DNA of 64,000 bases from Tenacibaculum sp. 190524A05c (lineage in GTDB: Bacteria; Bacteroidota; Bacteroidia; Flavobacteriales; Flavobacteriaceae): the NCBI RefSeq assembly GCF_964036595.1, contig NZ_OZ038523.1, positions 400,501 through 464,500 on the forward strand, read 5' to 3'. The notes below the pieces were generated by a model. That model had not been told where the DNA came from. It saw only the letters and a program-made list of their open reading frames with translations, and ran no database searches. How positions within the stretch are numbered: the first letter of the stretch is position 1; each line of letters starts with the position of its first letter. This document shows, piece after piece, positions 6,949 through 15,043 of this stretch. A program made the position numbers and the translations under genes.

Positions 6949-9402
6949 TTATCCACCAAATCCTTCACCACCGCCATCGTATTCTCTTTGTGGACGTTCT
7001 CTTTTTTTCTTTTGATTAAATCTATATGTAAAATTTAACGATATTTGACGTTCTCTCCATTGGAAATCTCCTTCTGAAATTGTAGAAGGATTTTCTCTTC
7101 CTCCAAAGAAAGTAGTATTTTCTCTTCTTCTAGAGTTGAATAAGTCACTTACGTTAAAAACTAAAGTAGCTTTATCATTAAATAGATCTTTACTAAAAGC
7201 TAAGTTTGCTACGAAAATTCCTTCTCTATCACTTTGAGCATTTGATTGTGGTCCACGATATCTTAATCTTGTTTGCCACTGAATATTAGCTGGTAATGTG
7301 ATTCTAGCATTTAATCTTGCAAACCAAGTACTTTCATTTACCTCATCCAATTTTTCCGTTCTTGATTGTAAGTTTGAATTTTCATCTAAATACGTGTAAG
7401 TAAATTCAAATGGATCAGTTTGAAATTTAAAAATATTAAAAGATCCAGAAAGTTTTATTTTTTTGGAAACATTGTAATTACTAGTAAACTCAAAACCATA
7501 ACGTTTTTCATCATTTTGATTTACAGGTTGCCTAACAAAAACGTTTGTAGTCCCTCTAATTTCATTGATTGCAACAGGTCGAATGATATCAGTAGAAATT
7601 TGATAATATAATGAAGCTCCTAATGTAAATTTTCTGATTTTTGTGTTGTATCCTAAATCAAATGAACTAGTAAATGTCGGTGTTAAGGCAGGATTTCCTC
7701 TGAATATATTCGTGGCAGAACTACGCGTTTCAAATGGATTTAAAAACCAAAAACGAGGTCTTTGTAAACGTCTGCTATACCCTAAAGTCAAATTATCGTT
7801 GTCGTTTAACTCATATCCTAAATTAATTGTTGGAAATAACTCTGTAAAGTTGATGTCTGAAAATTGATCAGTAGTAAATACAGTTAAATCAATATCAGTA
7901 CTTTCAGAACGCAGACCAAGTAAGTATGAGAACTTATCTATTTTACTTCCAAATTGAGCGTAAAACGCATAAATATTCTGCTTAAAGTTGATAGCATTCG
8001 ACGGATCAAAAGTGTTGTTAGGATCTAGAATTTGTACTCTAAAGTCTGAGTCTAAATCTTGAAATGTAGATTTGTGTCCAGCTTCAAATTGACTATTTTC
8101 TCCAATTGGTAGAACGTAATCTATTTGAATTAATTTATCCACTGAACTAGTGATTTGAGAGTTTTGTTCAGATAAAGCTCCATTCACAGTAATTGGAGAG
8201 TCTTCAACTTCATTGTTCTCGCTATATTGTAAATCAATATTTAATTTTTGACCATTACCATCAAAGTTATTCGTGTAGTTTATCGCGTACTGTTTGTCTG
8301 TTCCATCTTCTTCCTCATTTTCAACACGATCTTCTTGAAGTAAAATTTGAGTTGGATCTGTATTTAAAAAACGATCTGTATCATTGGTAGCAATATCATC
8401 ACCTAATGATTTTCTGTAAAAGAAAGTACCTGTAATAGAGCTATTTTTACTTAAATAATACTCTAAACCAACAGATGAATTAAAATTATTACTTTTTCTA
8501 TCAAAAGTTCGATCTTCAATTTGAGTACTGTCAATTTCACGTGTAGTATCATTGATGTAAGAAAACTTTGTGAAAGAGTTTCCTGGGCCTCTTCGATGTC
8601 TGTATCCTAAATTTGAAAATATATTGAACTTCTTTGTTCTATAGTTTACATTTCCGCCTAATTGAAATAAATCAGGGTTTCCAATAGTTGTGTTTACAGA
8701 TCCGTTAAAACCAGTAACTTTTCCTTTTCGTAGAATAATATTCAAAATACCAGCTGTTCCTTCAGCATCATATCTAGCAGATGGAGAAGTGATTACTTCT
8801 ACTTTTTCAATGGCATCGGCAGGTAAATTTCTCAAAGCGTCTGTTCCATTTAAACCAACTAAAGCAGAAGGTTTACCATCAATTAAAATTCTGACGTTTT
8901 CATTTCCTCGCAGACTTACAGCTCCTTCTGCATCAACATTTACAGATGGTACATTATCCAACACATCTGAAGCATTACCTCCTTTAAGTGTCATGTCTTT
9001 ACCAACATTGTAAATCTTTTTATCTAAACGTATTTCAACTGTAGATTTTTCAGCTATAATTTCAACTTCATCCAGAGCTTCGGCATCCTCAGAAAGTGTT
9101 ATAGTTCCTAAATTAATATTTTCTGATACTTGTTTTTGAGCAAGTTGTTTGGTTTTAAACCCAATGAACTCAACTTTCATATCGTAAAGTCCTTTAGGGA
9201 TAGTAACAAGAAAATTACCTTGTAAATCAGTTACTCCACCAGTAACTTTTTTCGTTTTTACATTGGTTAGAATTAATGTGGCGTATTCTAAAGGTTGTTT
9301 TGAAGAAGCTTCAATGATTTTTCCGCTAACACTTACTTTAGGTCCTTTTTGGGCGTATAAGGCGCAAGTTAACAGTAAGAATAGGGTAGTGATTTTTTTC
9401 AT
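6949..9402 (-). CDS. TonB-dependent outer-membrane receptor with carboxypeptidase-regulatory-like domain
   Basis: An 817-aa outer-membrane protein with a signal peptide (MKKITTLFLLLTCALYAQ). Residues 20-110 are a carboxypeptidase-regulatory-like beta-sandwich (GKIIEASSKQPLEYATL, GNFLVTIPKGLYDMKVEFIGF). Residues 115-225 are the plug (NVPSVNVDAEGAVSLRGNENVRILIDGKPS, VEVITSPSARYDAEGTAGILNI). The rest is a beta-barrel ending in a Gly- and charge-rich tail. The architecture is that of the outer membrane beta-barrel family common in Flavobacteriia, not the SusC type: no SusD partner gene is adjacent. The substrate is unknown, and siderophore, peptide and oligosaccharide are all possible. It stands alone between two terminators. 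Confidence 0.9.
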   Translation of the reverse strand: MKKITTLFLLLTCALYAQKGPKVSVSGKIIEASSKQPLEYATLILTNVKTKKVTGGVTDLQGNFLVTIPKGLYDMKVEFIGFKTKQLAQKQVSENINLGTITLSEDAEALDEVEIIAEKSTVEIRLDKKIYNVGKDMTLKGGNASDVLDNVPSVNVDAEGAVSLRGNENVRILIDGKPSALVGLNGTDALRNLPADAIEKVEVITSPSARYDAEGTAGILNIILRKGKVTGFNGSVNTTIGNPDLFQLGGNVNYRTKKFNIFSNLGYRHRRGPGNSFTKFSYINDTTREIDSTQIEDRTFDRKSNNFNSSVGLEYYLSKNSSITGTFFYRKSLGDDIATNDTDRFLNTDPTQILLQEDRVENEEEDGTDKQYAINYTNNFDGNGQKLNIDLQYSENNEVEDSPITVNGALSEQNSQITSSVDKLIQIDYVLPIGENSQFEAGHKSTFQDLDSDFRVQILDPNNTFDPSNAINFKQNIYAFYAQFGSKIDKFSYLLGLRSESTDIDLTVFTTDQFSDINFTELFPTINLGYELNDNDNLTLGYSRRLQRPRFWFLNPFETRSSATNIFRGNPALTPTFTSSFDLGYNTKIRKFTLGASLYYQISTDIIRPVAINEIRGTTNVFVRQPVNQNDEKRYGFEFTSNYNVSKKIKLSGSFNIFKFQTDPFEFTYTYLDENSNLQSRTEKLDEVNESTWFARLNARITLPANIQWQTRLRYRGPQSNAQSDREGIFVANLAFSKDLFNDKATLVFNVSDLFNSRRRENTTFFGGRENPSTISEGDFQWRERQISLNFTYRFNQKKKRERPQREYDGGGEGFGG

Positions 9403-9486
9403 TTTGGTAATGATAATTGATTAACTACATTTAGACAGCGAAGTTCTATAATGGTTTAATCACATAATGTTAAAAGACTGTTAAAC

Positions 9487-9526
9487 AAAAAAGCTGCATC
9501 GTTAAACATAACAGATGCAGCTTTTT
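9487..9526 (-). terminator. Rho-independent terminator of yidC
   Basis: Stem AAAAAAGCTGCATC / GATGCAGCTTTTT with a 13-nt loop, about 20 bp behind the yidC stop on the minus strand. The following tract is TTTTGTTTAA. Confidence 0.8.
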
Positions 9527-9545
9527 AGTTGTAAATATTAACTTT

Positions 9546-11429
9546 TTACTTCTTTTTTTTCTGTGCAGCTCTCTTTTGAGCTTCTTGTTGTTCTTGAGCT
9601 TGTTTCATTGCAGCATCTAAACGCTCTCTAAACTTACTTTTCTTAACAGGCTTCTTTTTGTTCTCTTCAATTTGAGCATGAATCTTAGCCTCATCAATTA
9701 CGTAGTTCTTAATTACGAACATAATTGTAATTGTAAGTAAATTCGAAATGAAATAGTATAAACTTAATCCACTTGCATAGTTGTTAAAGAAGAATAACAT
9801 CATGATAGGAGAGAAGTAAATCATATACTTCATCATTTTGCTCATATCTGGCATACCTTCTTGAGGTGGAGCCTGCATAGCTGATTGTTGACTTTGGTTC
9901 ATCTTCATGTAGAAGAAAATAGCAACAGAAGCTAAAATTGGGAATAAACTTATGTGATCTCCATAGAAAGGAATCTCAAATGGTAACTTCGCTACGATAT
10001 CATAAGAAGATAAATCATCAGCCCATAAAAATGCTTTTTGTCTGAAATCAATATTTGTTGGGAAAAACTTGAATAATGCAAAGAATACTGGCATTTGTAA
10101 TAATGCTGGTATACAACCAGACATCATACTTACTCCAGCTTTTCGTTGAACCGCCATAATTTCTTGTTGGCGTTTCATTGCATTTTCATTTCCTGGATAT
10201 TTCTTGTTGATTTCCTCCATTTCTGGACGAATTACCTTCATTTTAGCACTTGATAAGTAAGACTTATATAGCACTGGAGATAAGATAATTCGGGTAACAA
10301 TCGTCATTAAAATTATGATTAAACCATAATTTCCAATGAAACCTTTTAATAAATTAAATACTGGATAAAAAACAGTTCTGTTTAAGAACCCGAAAATTCC
10401 CCAACCTAAATCTGAAATTTCTTTTAAGTCAGTTCCTTCGTAAGTTTTTAGTAAATTATACTCAGTTGGTCCGTAGAACCACTCCATGTTATAATTAAGT
10501 TCTCCATTTTGTAATGCTAAAGGAGTATTTAAACTATACGTTTTAGTGAATACAGAATCTTTATCTGCTCCTAAATAATCAACTGATTTTAATTTAGCAT
10601 CATTAAAAGGTGTATCTGTAGATAAAACAGCAGAGAAAAAGTGTTGTTTATAAGCAACCCAATCTACATCATTTGCAACTTCATCATCCTTCATTTGTAA
10701 ATACTCTACATCTCCATCTTCTTTATAGTAGTAGTATGAGTACATGTTTTCTGTACGCATACTTTTTTCTTTACGTAAGGCTTTTAAATCCCAAGTTAAA
10801 TTGATTTGTTGTGCGCTATTAATAACATTGCTTAATCCTTGTGATCGAACAGCGAATCCAACTCTGTAATCGTCAGGTTTAATTTCATAACGATATTCTA
10901 AAAATTGAGTTTCAGATACTTTCAGTTTCATAGAAAGTACTGTGTTTTCTCCATTTTTAGATAATTCAGGATTAAATAGTAATTCTTTAGTATTTAAAAT
11001 TCTATTGTCTGTAGTTCCGAAATTAATATTAAAAGATGCGTTTTGATCTTTTACAATATGTAATGGTAGAGAATCATAAGTCTTATAATTCTTAATTAAA
11101 GCTTCTTTAATTTGTCCACCTTTATTACTAACAGTTAATTTTACTAATTCATTTTCTATAACAGTATCACCTTCTTTTGATGCAGTAGCACCATAAGCGA
11201 AAGCACCTAATTGATTTTGTAAAGCAATTTGCTTTAGCGAATCGTTTACGATAGTATTATCAGTAAGGGCTGGAGTTGTGTTTTCTTTTTGAGTTGTTTG
11301 CTCAGTTTTGGTTGTGTTAGATTGATTTTCTTCAATCTCAGGCTTATTAGAGTTCATCCACCAAAGTAGGATTCCACCTAATAATAACATTCCTATAAAA
11401 GAGTTGAAGTCAAATTTTTTTTCTTCCAT
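9546..11429 (-). CDS. yidC: Membrane protein insertase YidC
   Basis: A 627-aa inner-membrane insertase that works with SecYEG or alone to insert membrane proteins. The N-terminal transmembrane segment is GMLLLGGILLWWM. The large periplasmic beta-sandwich domain covers about residues 90-340. The conserved insertase core follows (GNYGLIIILMTIVTRIILSPVLYKSYLSSAKMK with the key Arg, then CIPALLQMPVFFALFKFFP and YFISNLLTI). The C-terminal tail is Lys/Gln/Ala-rich and basic, as expected for ribosome contact. The length fits the long Gram-negative form. Two overlapping TAnnTTTG boxes lie 60-76 bp upstream. The neighbouring cupin gene is divergent. Confidence 0.97.
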   Translation of the reverse strand: MEEKKFDFNSFIGMLLLGGILLWWMNSNKPEIEENQSNTTKTEQTTQKENTTPALTDNTIVNDSLKQIALQNQLGAFAYGATASKEGDTVIENELVKLTVSNKGGQIKEALIKNYKTYDSLPLHIVKDQNASFNINFGTTDNRILNTKELLFNPELSKNGENTVLSMKLKVSETQFLEYRYEIKPDDYRVGFAVRSQGLSNVINSAQQINLTWDLKALRKEKSMRTENMYSYYYYKEDGDVEYLQMKDDEVANDVDWVAYKQHFFSAVLSTDTPFNDAKLKSVDYLGADKDSVFTKTYSLNTPLALQNGELNYNMEWFYGPTEYNLLKTYEGTDLKEISDLGWGIFGFLNRTVFYPVFNLLKGFIGNYGLIIILMTIVTRIILSPVLYKSYLSSAKMKVIRPEMEEINKKYPGNENAMKRQQEIMAVQRKAGVSMMSGCIPALLQMPVFFALFKFFPTNIDFRQKAFLWADDLSSYDIVAKLPFEIPFYGDHISLFPILASVAIFFYMKMNQSQQSAMQAPPQEGMPDMSKMMKYMIYFSPIMMLFFFNNYASGLSLYYFISNLLTITIMFVIKNYVIDEAKIHAQIEENKKKPVKKSKFRERLDAAMKQAQEQQEAQKRAAQKKKK

Positions 11430-11488
11430 TGATAAATTTTAAATGTCAACTTGTCATTCCTCAAAATAATTGCCTGAGAAAAACGCGA

Positions 11489-11505
11489 CAAATGTAGCAA
11501 AACTA
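11489..11505 (-). promoter_or_regulatory. Candidate -7 boxes for yidC
   Basis: Minus-strand TACATTTG (11489-11496) and TAGTTTTG (11498-11505) both match TAnnTTTG. The nearer lies 60 bp upstream of the yidC ATG. Which one is used cannot be told by eye. Confidence 0.45.
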
Positions 11506-11575
11506 CACCGTTTTTTAGTTGTTTCGTTAGAATTAATTTATTTCACCTATATAGCTCAATTGGTGTTCCATTTTC

Positions 11576-11583
11576 TATTTTTG
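11576..11583 (+). promoter_or_regulatory. -7 box for the cupin gene
   Basis: TATTTTTG matches TAnnTTTG and ends 21 bp before the ATG at 11605. This supports that ATG over an upstream in-frame start at 11470. Confidence 0.45.
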
Positions 11584-11604
11584 TTACATCTATTTTCTTT
11601 ATTT

Positions 11605-11970
11605 ATGAAAAAATATACTATTCAAAAGTCACCATTTGTAGTTCCAACAACAGATGGGAAATTAATAGAAGAGCATTTTGGAAATGCTACTACGAAAGAA
11701 CCTAAAATAAGTATTGCACATATGGTTGCTCCCCCAGGATGGAGTGAACCTTTTCAAACTCCAGAATTTGAAGAGTATACTTATATTATTAAAGGTAAAA
11801 AGCAATTTATTGTGGATGGTGATACCATTGTTCTGGAAGCAGGACAATCAATCAAGATTGAGAAAAATGTAAGAGTGCAATATTCCAACCCTTTTAAAAA
11901 AGAATGCGAGTATATAGCTATTTGCTTACCCGCATTTTCTATAGATTTGGTACATAGAGAAGAGGAATAA
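11605..11970 (+). CDS. Cupin-domain protein
   Basis: A 121-aa protein starting at MKKYTIQKSP. The open frame extends to 11470, but that N-terminus has no domain match and a promoter box lies between the two, so the shorter start is chosen. The single cupin barrel shows EFEEYTYIIKGKKQFIVDGDTIVLEAGQSI, that is motif 1 without the usual HxH (here E-E-Y-T-Y), and motif 2 with RVQYSNP. Metal ligands are therefore partly absent. The function is unknown; such small cupins bind sugars or small acids or act as isomerase-like enzymes. It converges with the next gene, with only one base between the stops. Confidence 0.75.
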   Translation: MKKYTIQKSPFVVPTTDGKLIEEHFGNATTKEPKISIAHMVAPPGWSEPFQTPEFEEYTYIIKGKKQFIVDGDTIVLEAGQSIKIEKNVRVQYSNPFKKECEYIAICLPAFSIDLVHREEE

Positions 11971-11971
11971 T

Positions 11972-12847
11972 TTATTCCTCTTCATCATCACCTTGTATTT
12001 TATCTACAATGGCATCTTTGATTTTATCTTTATTGTCATTATATAATTTTAACCACTTATCCCATGTTTTCTTTCGAGCATTTACTTCGTTCACGGTTAA
12101 TTGTATTGATTCAATTTGATATTTTGTTGGAATAAATCTGTAAATATCATCTTTTGTAGGAGTAAATTTAGCTTTTGGTCCTTCAGGTGTTATTTTATTT
12201 AATTCGATTGTTTTTAAATCCATGCTTTGTAGAAATCCATCTTCGTCAAAATAGTTAACTTTAAAATTTAGAAGTAAATTTACTTTATGGTGTTTCTTTT
12301 TTAATTTAACACCAGTGTATTTATATAAATAACCATCAAATTTTAAAATTTTGAATTTATCATTAATAGGGTTCTTATAAATTGAAAACTCAAAGGTTTG
12401 ATTCATAGAGTCAATAACTACCTTCTTACTATCTGGTTTTTCGCTATAATTGAAATAGTAGAGTTTTTCATTATGCAACTTTTTAAAGTCAGTAGTTGTT
12501 TTTAAAGAAATAAATTTTTGTTCTGCACTATTTTCTTTAGCAAATTTTTCAGGCTTATATATGACAGAACCAATATGATTAATTACTTGCTTTATAATAA
12601 TAATAGCTGCTTGAGTTCCTATGCTTTCAATACCAACACTATCTATCTCCTTTAATTTTATTTTAGATCCTAGTACTAAAGTTGATTTTGGTTTTATTCG
12701 ACCTATTTCGCCTATACCATTAGAATCTTTATAATAATAAGTTGTTGTTTTTTTTGGTTTCTTTTTTCTAGTATCTGTTGAAGTTTGACTAAATGTACTT
12801 ATTGAGAAAAAGATTAGAAATGAAAGTAAAAGTTTACTTGAATTCAT
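11972..12847 (-). CDS. Secreted protein of unknown function, predicted NarL-type regulon member
   Basis: A 291-aa protein with a cleavable signal peptide (LLLSFLIFFSISTFSQ). The mature part is Lys-rich and beta-prone with no motif I recognise. It contains a TTTYYYKDSNGIG segment near the N-terminus, a Q-F-E-F-S-I-Y-K strand region, and an acidic end (IQGDDEEE). There are no cysteines in the mature part. A 16-bp NarL-type inverted repeat (12904-12919) and a -7-like box (12874-12881) precede it at the same spacing as before the response regulator gene at 16976-17617. This suggests control by that two-component system. No homologue can be named. Confidence 0.6.
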   Translation of the reverse strand: MNSSKLLLSFLIFFSISTFSQTSTDTRKKKPKKTTTYYYKDSNGIGEIGRIKPKSTLVLGSKIKLKEIDSVGIESIGTQAAIIIIKQVINHIGSVIYKPEKFAKENSAEQKFISLKTTTDFKKLHNEKLYYFNYSEKPDSKKVVIDSMNQTFEFSIYKNPINDKFKILKFDGYLYKYTGVKLKKKHHKVNLLLNFKVNYFDEDGFLQSMDLKTIELNKITPEGPKAKFTPTKDDIYRFIPTKYQIESIQLTVNEVNARKKTWDKWLKLYNDNKDKIKDAIVDKIQGDDEEE

Positions 12848-12873
12848 AGAAAATTAGATTAGTTAGTAATGCT

Positions 12874-12919
12874 TAAAAATAAAATATTTTTCAGTACAAA
12901 GTGTACCTAATAATGGGTA
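12874..12919 (-). promoter_or_regulatory. NarL-type operator and -7 box before the secreted 291-aa protein
   Basis: The inverted repeat TACCTAA-TA-ATGGGTA (12904-12919) fits the 7-2-7 NarL arrangement TACYYMT-N2-AKRRGTA with one mismatch. A minus-strand -7-like box TATTTTTA (12874-12881, one mismatch to TAnnTTTG) lies 37.5 bp from the repeat centre, 27 bp upstream of the ATG. The same geometry recurs at 17637-17682, 20222-20268 and 47167-47212. Confidence 0.55.
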
Positions 12920-12925
12920 AATAAA

Positions 12926-12959
12926 AAAGGATTGCAAGAAGAAATTCTTACAATCCTTT
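12926..12959 (-). terminator. Terminator of the GG-leader peptide gene
   Basis: Stem AAAGGATTG / CAATCCTTT extended by AAGAA / TTCTT across one mismatch. On the minus strand it is followed by a T-run (CTTTTTTATTT). It ends the transcript of the 66-aa peptide. Confidence 0.8.
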
Positions 12960-12991
12960 AATTATTTGGTTGATTTTTTTGAACTTAGATA

Positions 12992-13192
12992 TTAAGCTTC
13001 GTTATATCCTCCTCTACCATCACAAACTAAAATTCCACAGTGATCGTATTGACAAGTTTCTCCGTTCATTGCTGTTTTACAAAAGTTAATACAAGCTTGT
13101 CTTGGATCTACTAGAGTTAATCTTCCTCCGCCGATTTCTTGTTGAGCAACTTTACTTAATGTCTTTCCTAAGTTTAAAATGTTTTTTTTCAT
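12992..13192 (-). CDS. GG-leader, cysteine-rich ribosomal peptide precursor (RiPP- or bacteriocin-like)
   Basis: A 66-aa peptide with a leader MKKNILNLGKTLSKVAQQEI followed by GGG at 21-23. This matches the double-glycine leader type widespread in Bacteroidota natural-product precursors (LNLGK.LSK..Q.EI.GG). The predicted core of about 43 residues has five cysteines (34, 38, 47, 52, 57), plus Gly- and Asp-rich stretches. No modification enzyme or dedicated C39-type peptidase transporter lies beside it, so maturation and export would have to be supplied from elsewhere. It has its own terminator. The core could be disulfide-rich or thioether-bridged. It may be a toxin, a signal or an orphan precursor; this is inference. 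Confidence 0.7.
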   Translation of the reverse strand: MKKNILNLGKTLSKVAQQEIGGGRLTLVDPRQACINFCKTAMNGETCQYDHCGILVCDGRGGYNEA

Positions 13193-13344
13193 TTTAGAAT
13201 AATTTATTTTGTTAATTACGGTAAAGATTGTGAAGATTAAAGCCAGTTACAATAGTGATTGTAAAAGCGTATCTCTTTTTTTCAAATTCGTTGGAGTTAT
13301 TTTTTAGGGTAATTATTATGACATCATTTATGAACTGATAGCAT

Positions 13345-13372
13345 CAAAAAAAGCTACCAATGGTAGCTTTTT
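13345..13372 (-). terminator. Rho-independent terminator of the 264-aa lipoprotein gene
   Basis: Stem AAAAAGCTACC / GGTAGCTTTTT with a 3-nt loop, about 24 bp behind the stop. The T-run is provided by the stem's A side on the minus strand. Confidence 0.8.
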
Positions 13373-13395
13373 AATATTGTTTTTCTGGATTAAGT

Positions 13396-14190
13396 TTAGG
13401 GTAAAAAACTCAAGAAATTCACGTTATATTCAGCATATGTACAATTACTACCAGTACGTAATGGTCTTGCAACGATAACAAAATCTCTCGGAGTATTTAG
13501 ATACGATGCATTTATAGTACTAATTGCAGTTACACCATCAATATCAGTATCATCTGTAATAATTGTATTGTGTTTAAATCCATTATTAAAGTTATTTGTA
13601 TTTAGTGGATGGGCAGTTGATGTAATAGAATTATTATCAACAGTTGAAATTAAAGGACTAAATCCTTTTGGGAAATACAATTCTATACAATGATCAACCA
13701 ATATTTCATTCCAGAAAGTATTGAAAATTTGATCTCCTGGATATGGAGAAGAACAAATTTGAGAATTGTCTTCACAAGTTTTTATCGGTCGAGGAGGAGT
13801 TTGAATTCCAGGAAGAGTATTGTTTACAGCTTGATTCGAACTGCTAGATCCTGAATAGTTTTCTAATTCTTGAATAAATTTTGTTTTAAAGTTAGAACTA
13901 ACATCAGGTCCTAATAACTCTTGTATAGAGACAGCATTCCTTCCTTGAAGAATTGAATACATTTCCATTCGCATCATTGGATTATTCATTATCACTCGAG
14001 TACTAATAAAAGAAACCCATTGAAGCGTTTTTTCAAAATTATCATGTACTTGTGATGTAGGTTGCACTAAACCACGAGTAACTGATTCTTGTTTGGAGTT
14101 GAAGCTGTTTTCAGGTTCAATTAATTCGGTTTCATTATTACAACTTAAGGCAATAAATAGGAGGATTAATAAAGGTTTTTTAAGATTCAT
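13396..14190 (-). CDS. Lipoprotein of unknown function
   Basis: A 264-aa protein with a lipoprotein signal (LLFIALSC, Cys17) followed by an acidic Asn/Glu-rich tether. The region from about 45 to 115 looks helical (FEKTLQWVSFISTRVIMNN, MEMYSILQGRNAVSIQELLG). A Pro/Cys segment TPPRPIKTCEDNSQICSSPY follows, then a beta-prone C-terminal half. Three further cysteines suggest disulfides. No family is recognised. It is transcribed alone, ending at the terminator 13345-13372, and lies between the peptide gene and the LytTR regulator. Confidence 0.6.
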   Translation of the reverse strand: MNLKKPLLILLFIALSCNNETELIEPENSFNSKQESVTRGLVQPTSQVHDNFEKTLQWVSFISTRVIMNNPMMRMEMYSILQGRNAVSIQELLGPDVSSNFKTKFIQELENYSGSSSSNQAVNNTLPGIQTPPRPIKTCEDNSQICSSPYPGDQIFNTFWNEILVDHCIELYFPKGFSPLISTVDNNSITSTAHPLNTNNFNNGFKHNTIITDDTDIDGVTAISTINASYLNTPRDFVIVARPLRTGSNCTYAEYNVNFLSFLP

Positions 14191-14308
14191 TTGTACGACA
14201 TTTTATCTATTTGGTAGAACGAAAATAAACGTAGAACAGAAGTGAAAAATGCTAGTGTAACCTAAAATTTCATATTCGTAATTGAAATTTTCATTTCTGT
14301 AAATGAAT

Positions 14309-15043
14309 TTAAAAAATTTTTTGAAGCGTATATTCTTTTCTCCTTGCTGCTACTGGAATTTTTTCTCCTGTTTTTAGTATTAAAAACCCTTGTTTTTGAT
14401 ACTTAACAACTTTGTTCTTATTCACTATATAAGATTGGTGACAGCGCACAAATGTGTTTTCTGATAGTAATTCTTCTGTTTTCATCATAGATTTTGAAAC
14501 CACAACCTTTTCAGATACATTGGTATAAAAAGTGGTGTAGTTTCCATCAGATTTACAATAAAGAATATCATCTTCATTAATTGCGAATACAGCATTTGAA
14601 GTTCTAAGAATTATACGTTTGTTGATGCCGTTGTAATAGTCGTTTGATACTTTTATAAGTTGTTCGATGTTATTGTCAGAACTCGTATTGTCAATAGCTT
14701 TTTGAACTGCTGTATTGAATTCTTCATCGTCTACAGGTTTTAGAATATAATCTAAAGCCCCAACTTTTATAGCTTTTATGGCATGAGTATCAAATCCCGT
14801 AATAAAAATTACTTGAATATTTTTGTTACTAATTTGCTTCAAAACATCGAAACCTGTTCCATCTCCTAAATCAACGTCTAATAATAATAAATCGGGATTA
14901 TGTTTTTCTATTTCAACTTTAGCTTCCGCAACACTAGAGGCTTCAGAAACGATTTTAATTTCCTGAGGAAAGTTTGAGGTTAACCGATCAATTACATCTG
15001 ATCTTACAAGTTTTTCATCATCAATAACAATAACGTTAATCAT
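14309..15043 (-). CDS. LytTR-family response regulator
   Basis: A 244-aa two-component response regulator. The receiver domain (1-120) has the acidic pair DD at 8-9, the phospho-acceptor Asp56 in LLLLDVDLGDGTG, and the conserved LKPVDD lysine near 105. The LytTR DNA-binding domain occupies about 140-244 (RIILRTSNAVFAINEDDILYCKSDGNYTTF, FVRCHQSYIVNKNKV). Its start overlaps the end of the sensor kinase gene by 8 bp, so the two are translationally coupled and form a pair. LytTR regulators often control secreted proteins, adhesion or cell-envelope functions. The targets are not visible. Confidence 0.93.
   Translation of the reverse strand: MINVIVIDDEKLVRSDVIDRLTSNFPQEIKIVSEASSVAEAKVEIEKHNPDLLLLDVDLGDGTGFDVLKQISNKNIQVIFITGFDTHAIKAIKVGALDYILKPVDDEEFNTAVQKAIDNTSSDNNIEQLIKVSNDYYNGINKRIILRTSNAVFAINEDDILYCKSDGNYTTFYTNVSEKVVVSKSMMKTEELLSENTFVRCHQSYIVNKNKVVKYQKQGFLILKTGEKIPVAARRKEYTLQKIF

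Noticed and set aside
11470..11604. N-terminal extension of the cupin gene.
   Set aside because: A -7 box lies between the two candidate starts and the extra residues match nothing in cupins; the ATG at 11605 is preferred.
13248..13263. TACAATAGTGATTGTA, a 16-bp palindrome upstream of the GG-leader peptide gene with the same TAC-N10-GTA frame as the NarL-type sites.
   Set aside because: The inner bases do not match TACYYMT and no -7 box lies at the expected distance. About one or two such TAC-N10-GTA hits are expected by chance in the intergenic sequence. Not counted in the regulon.
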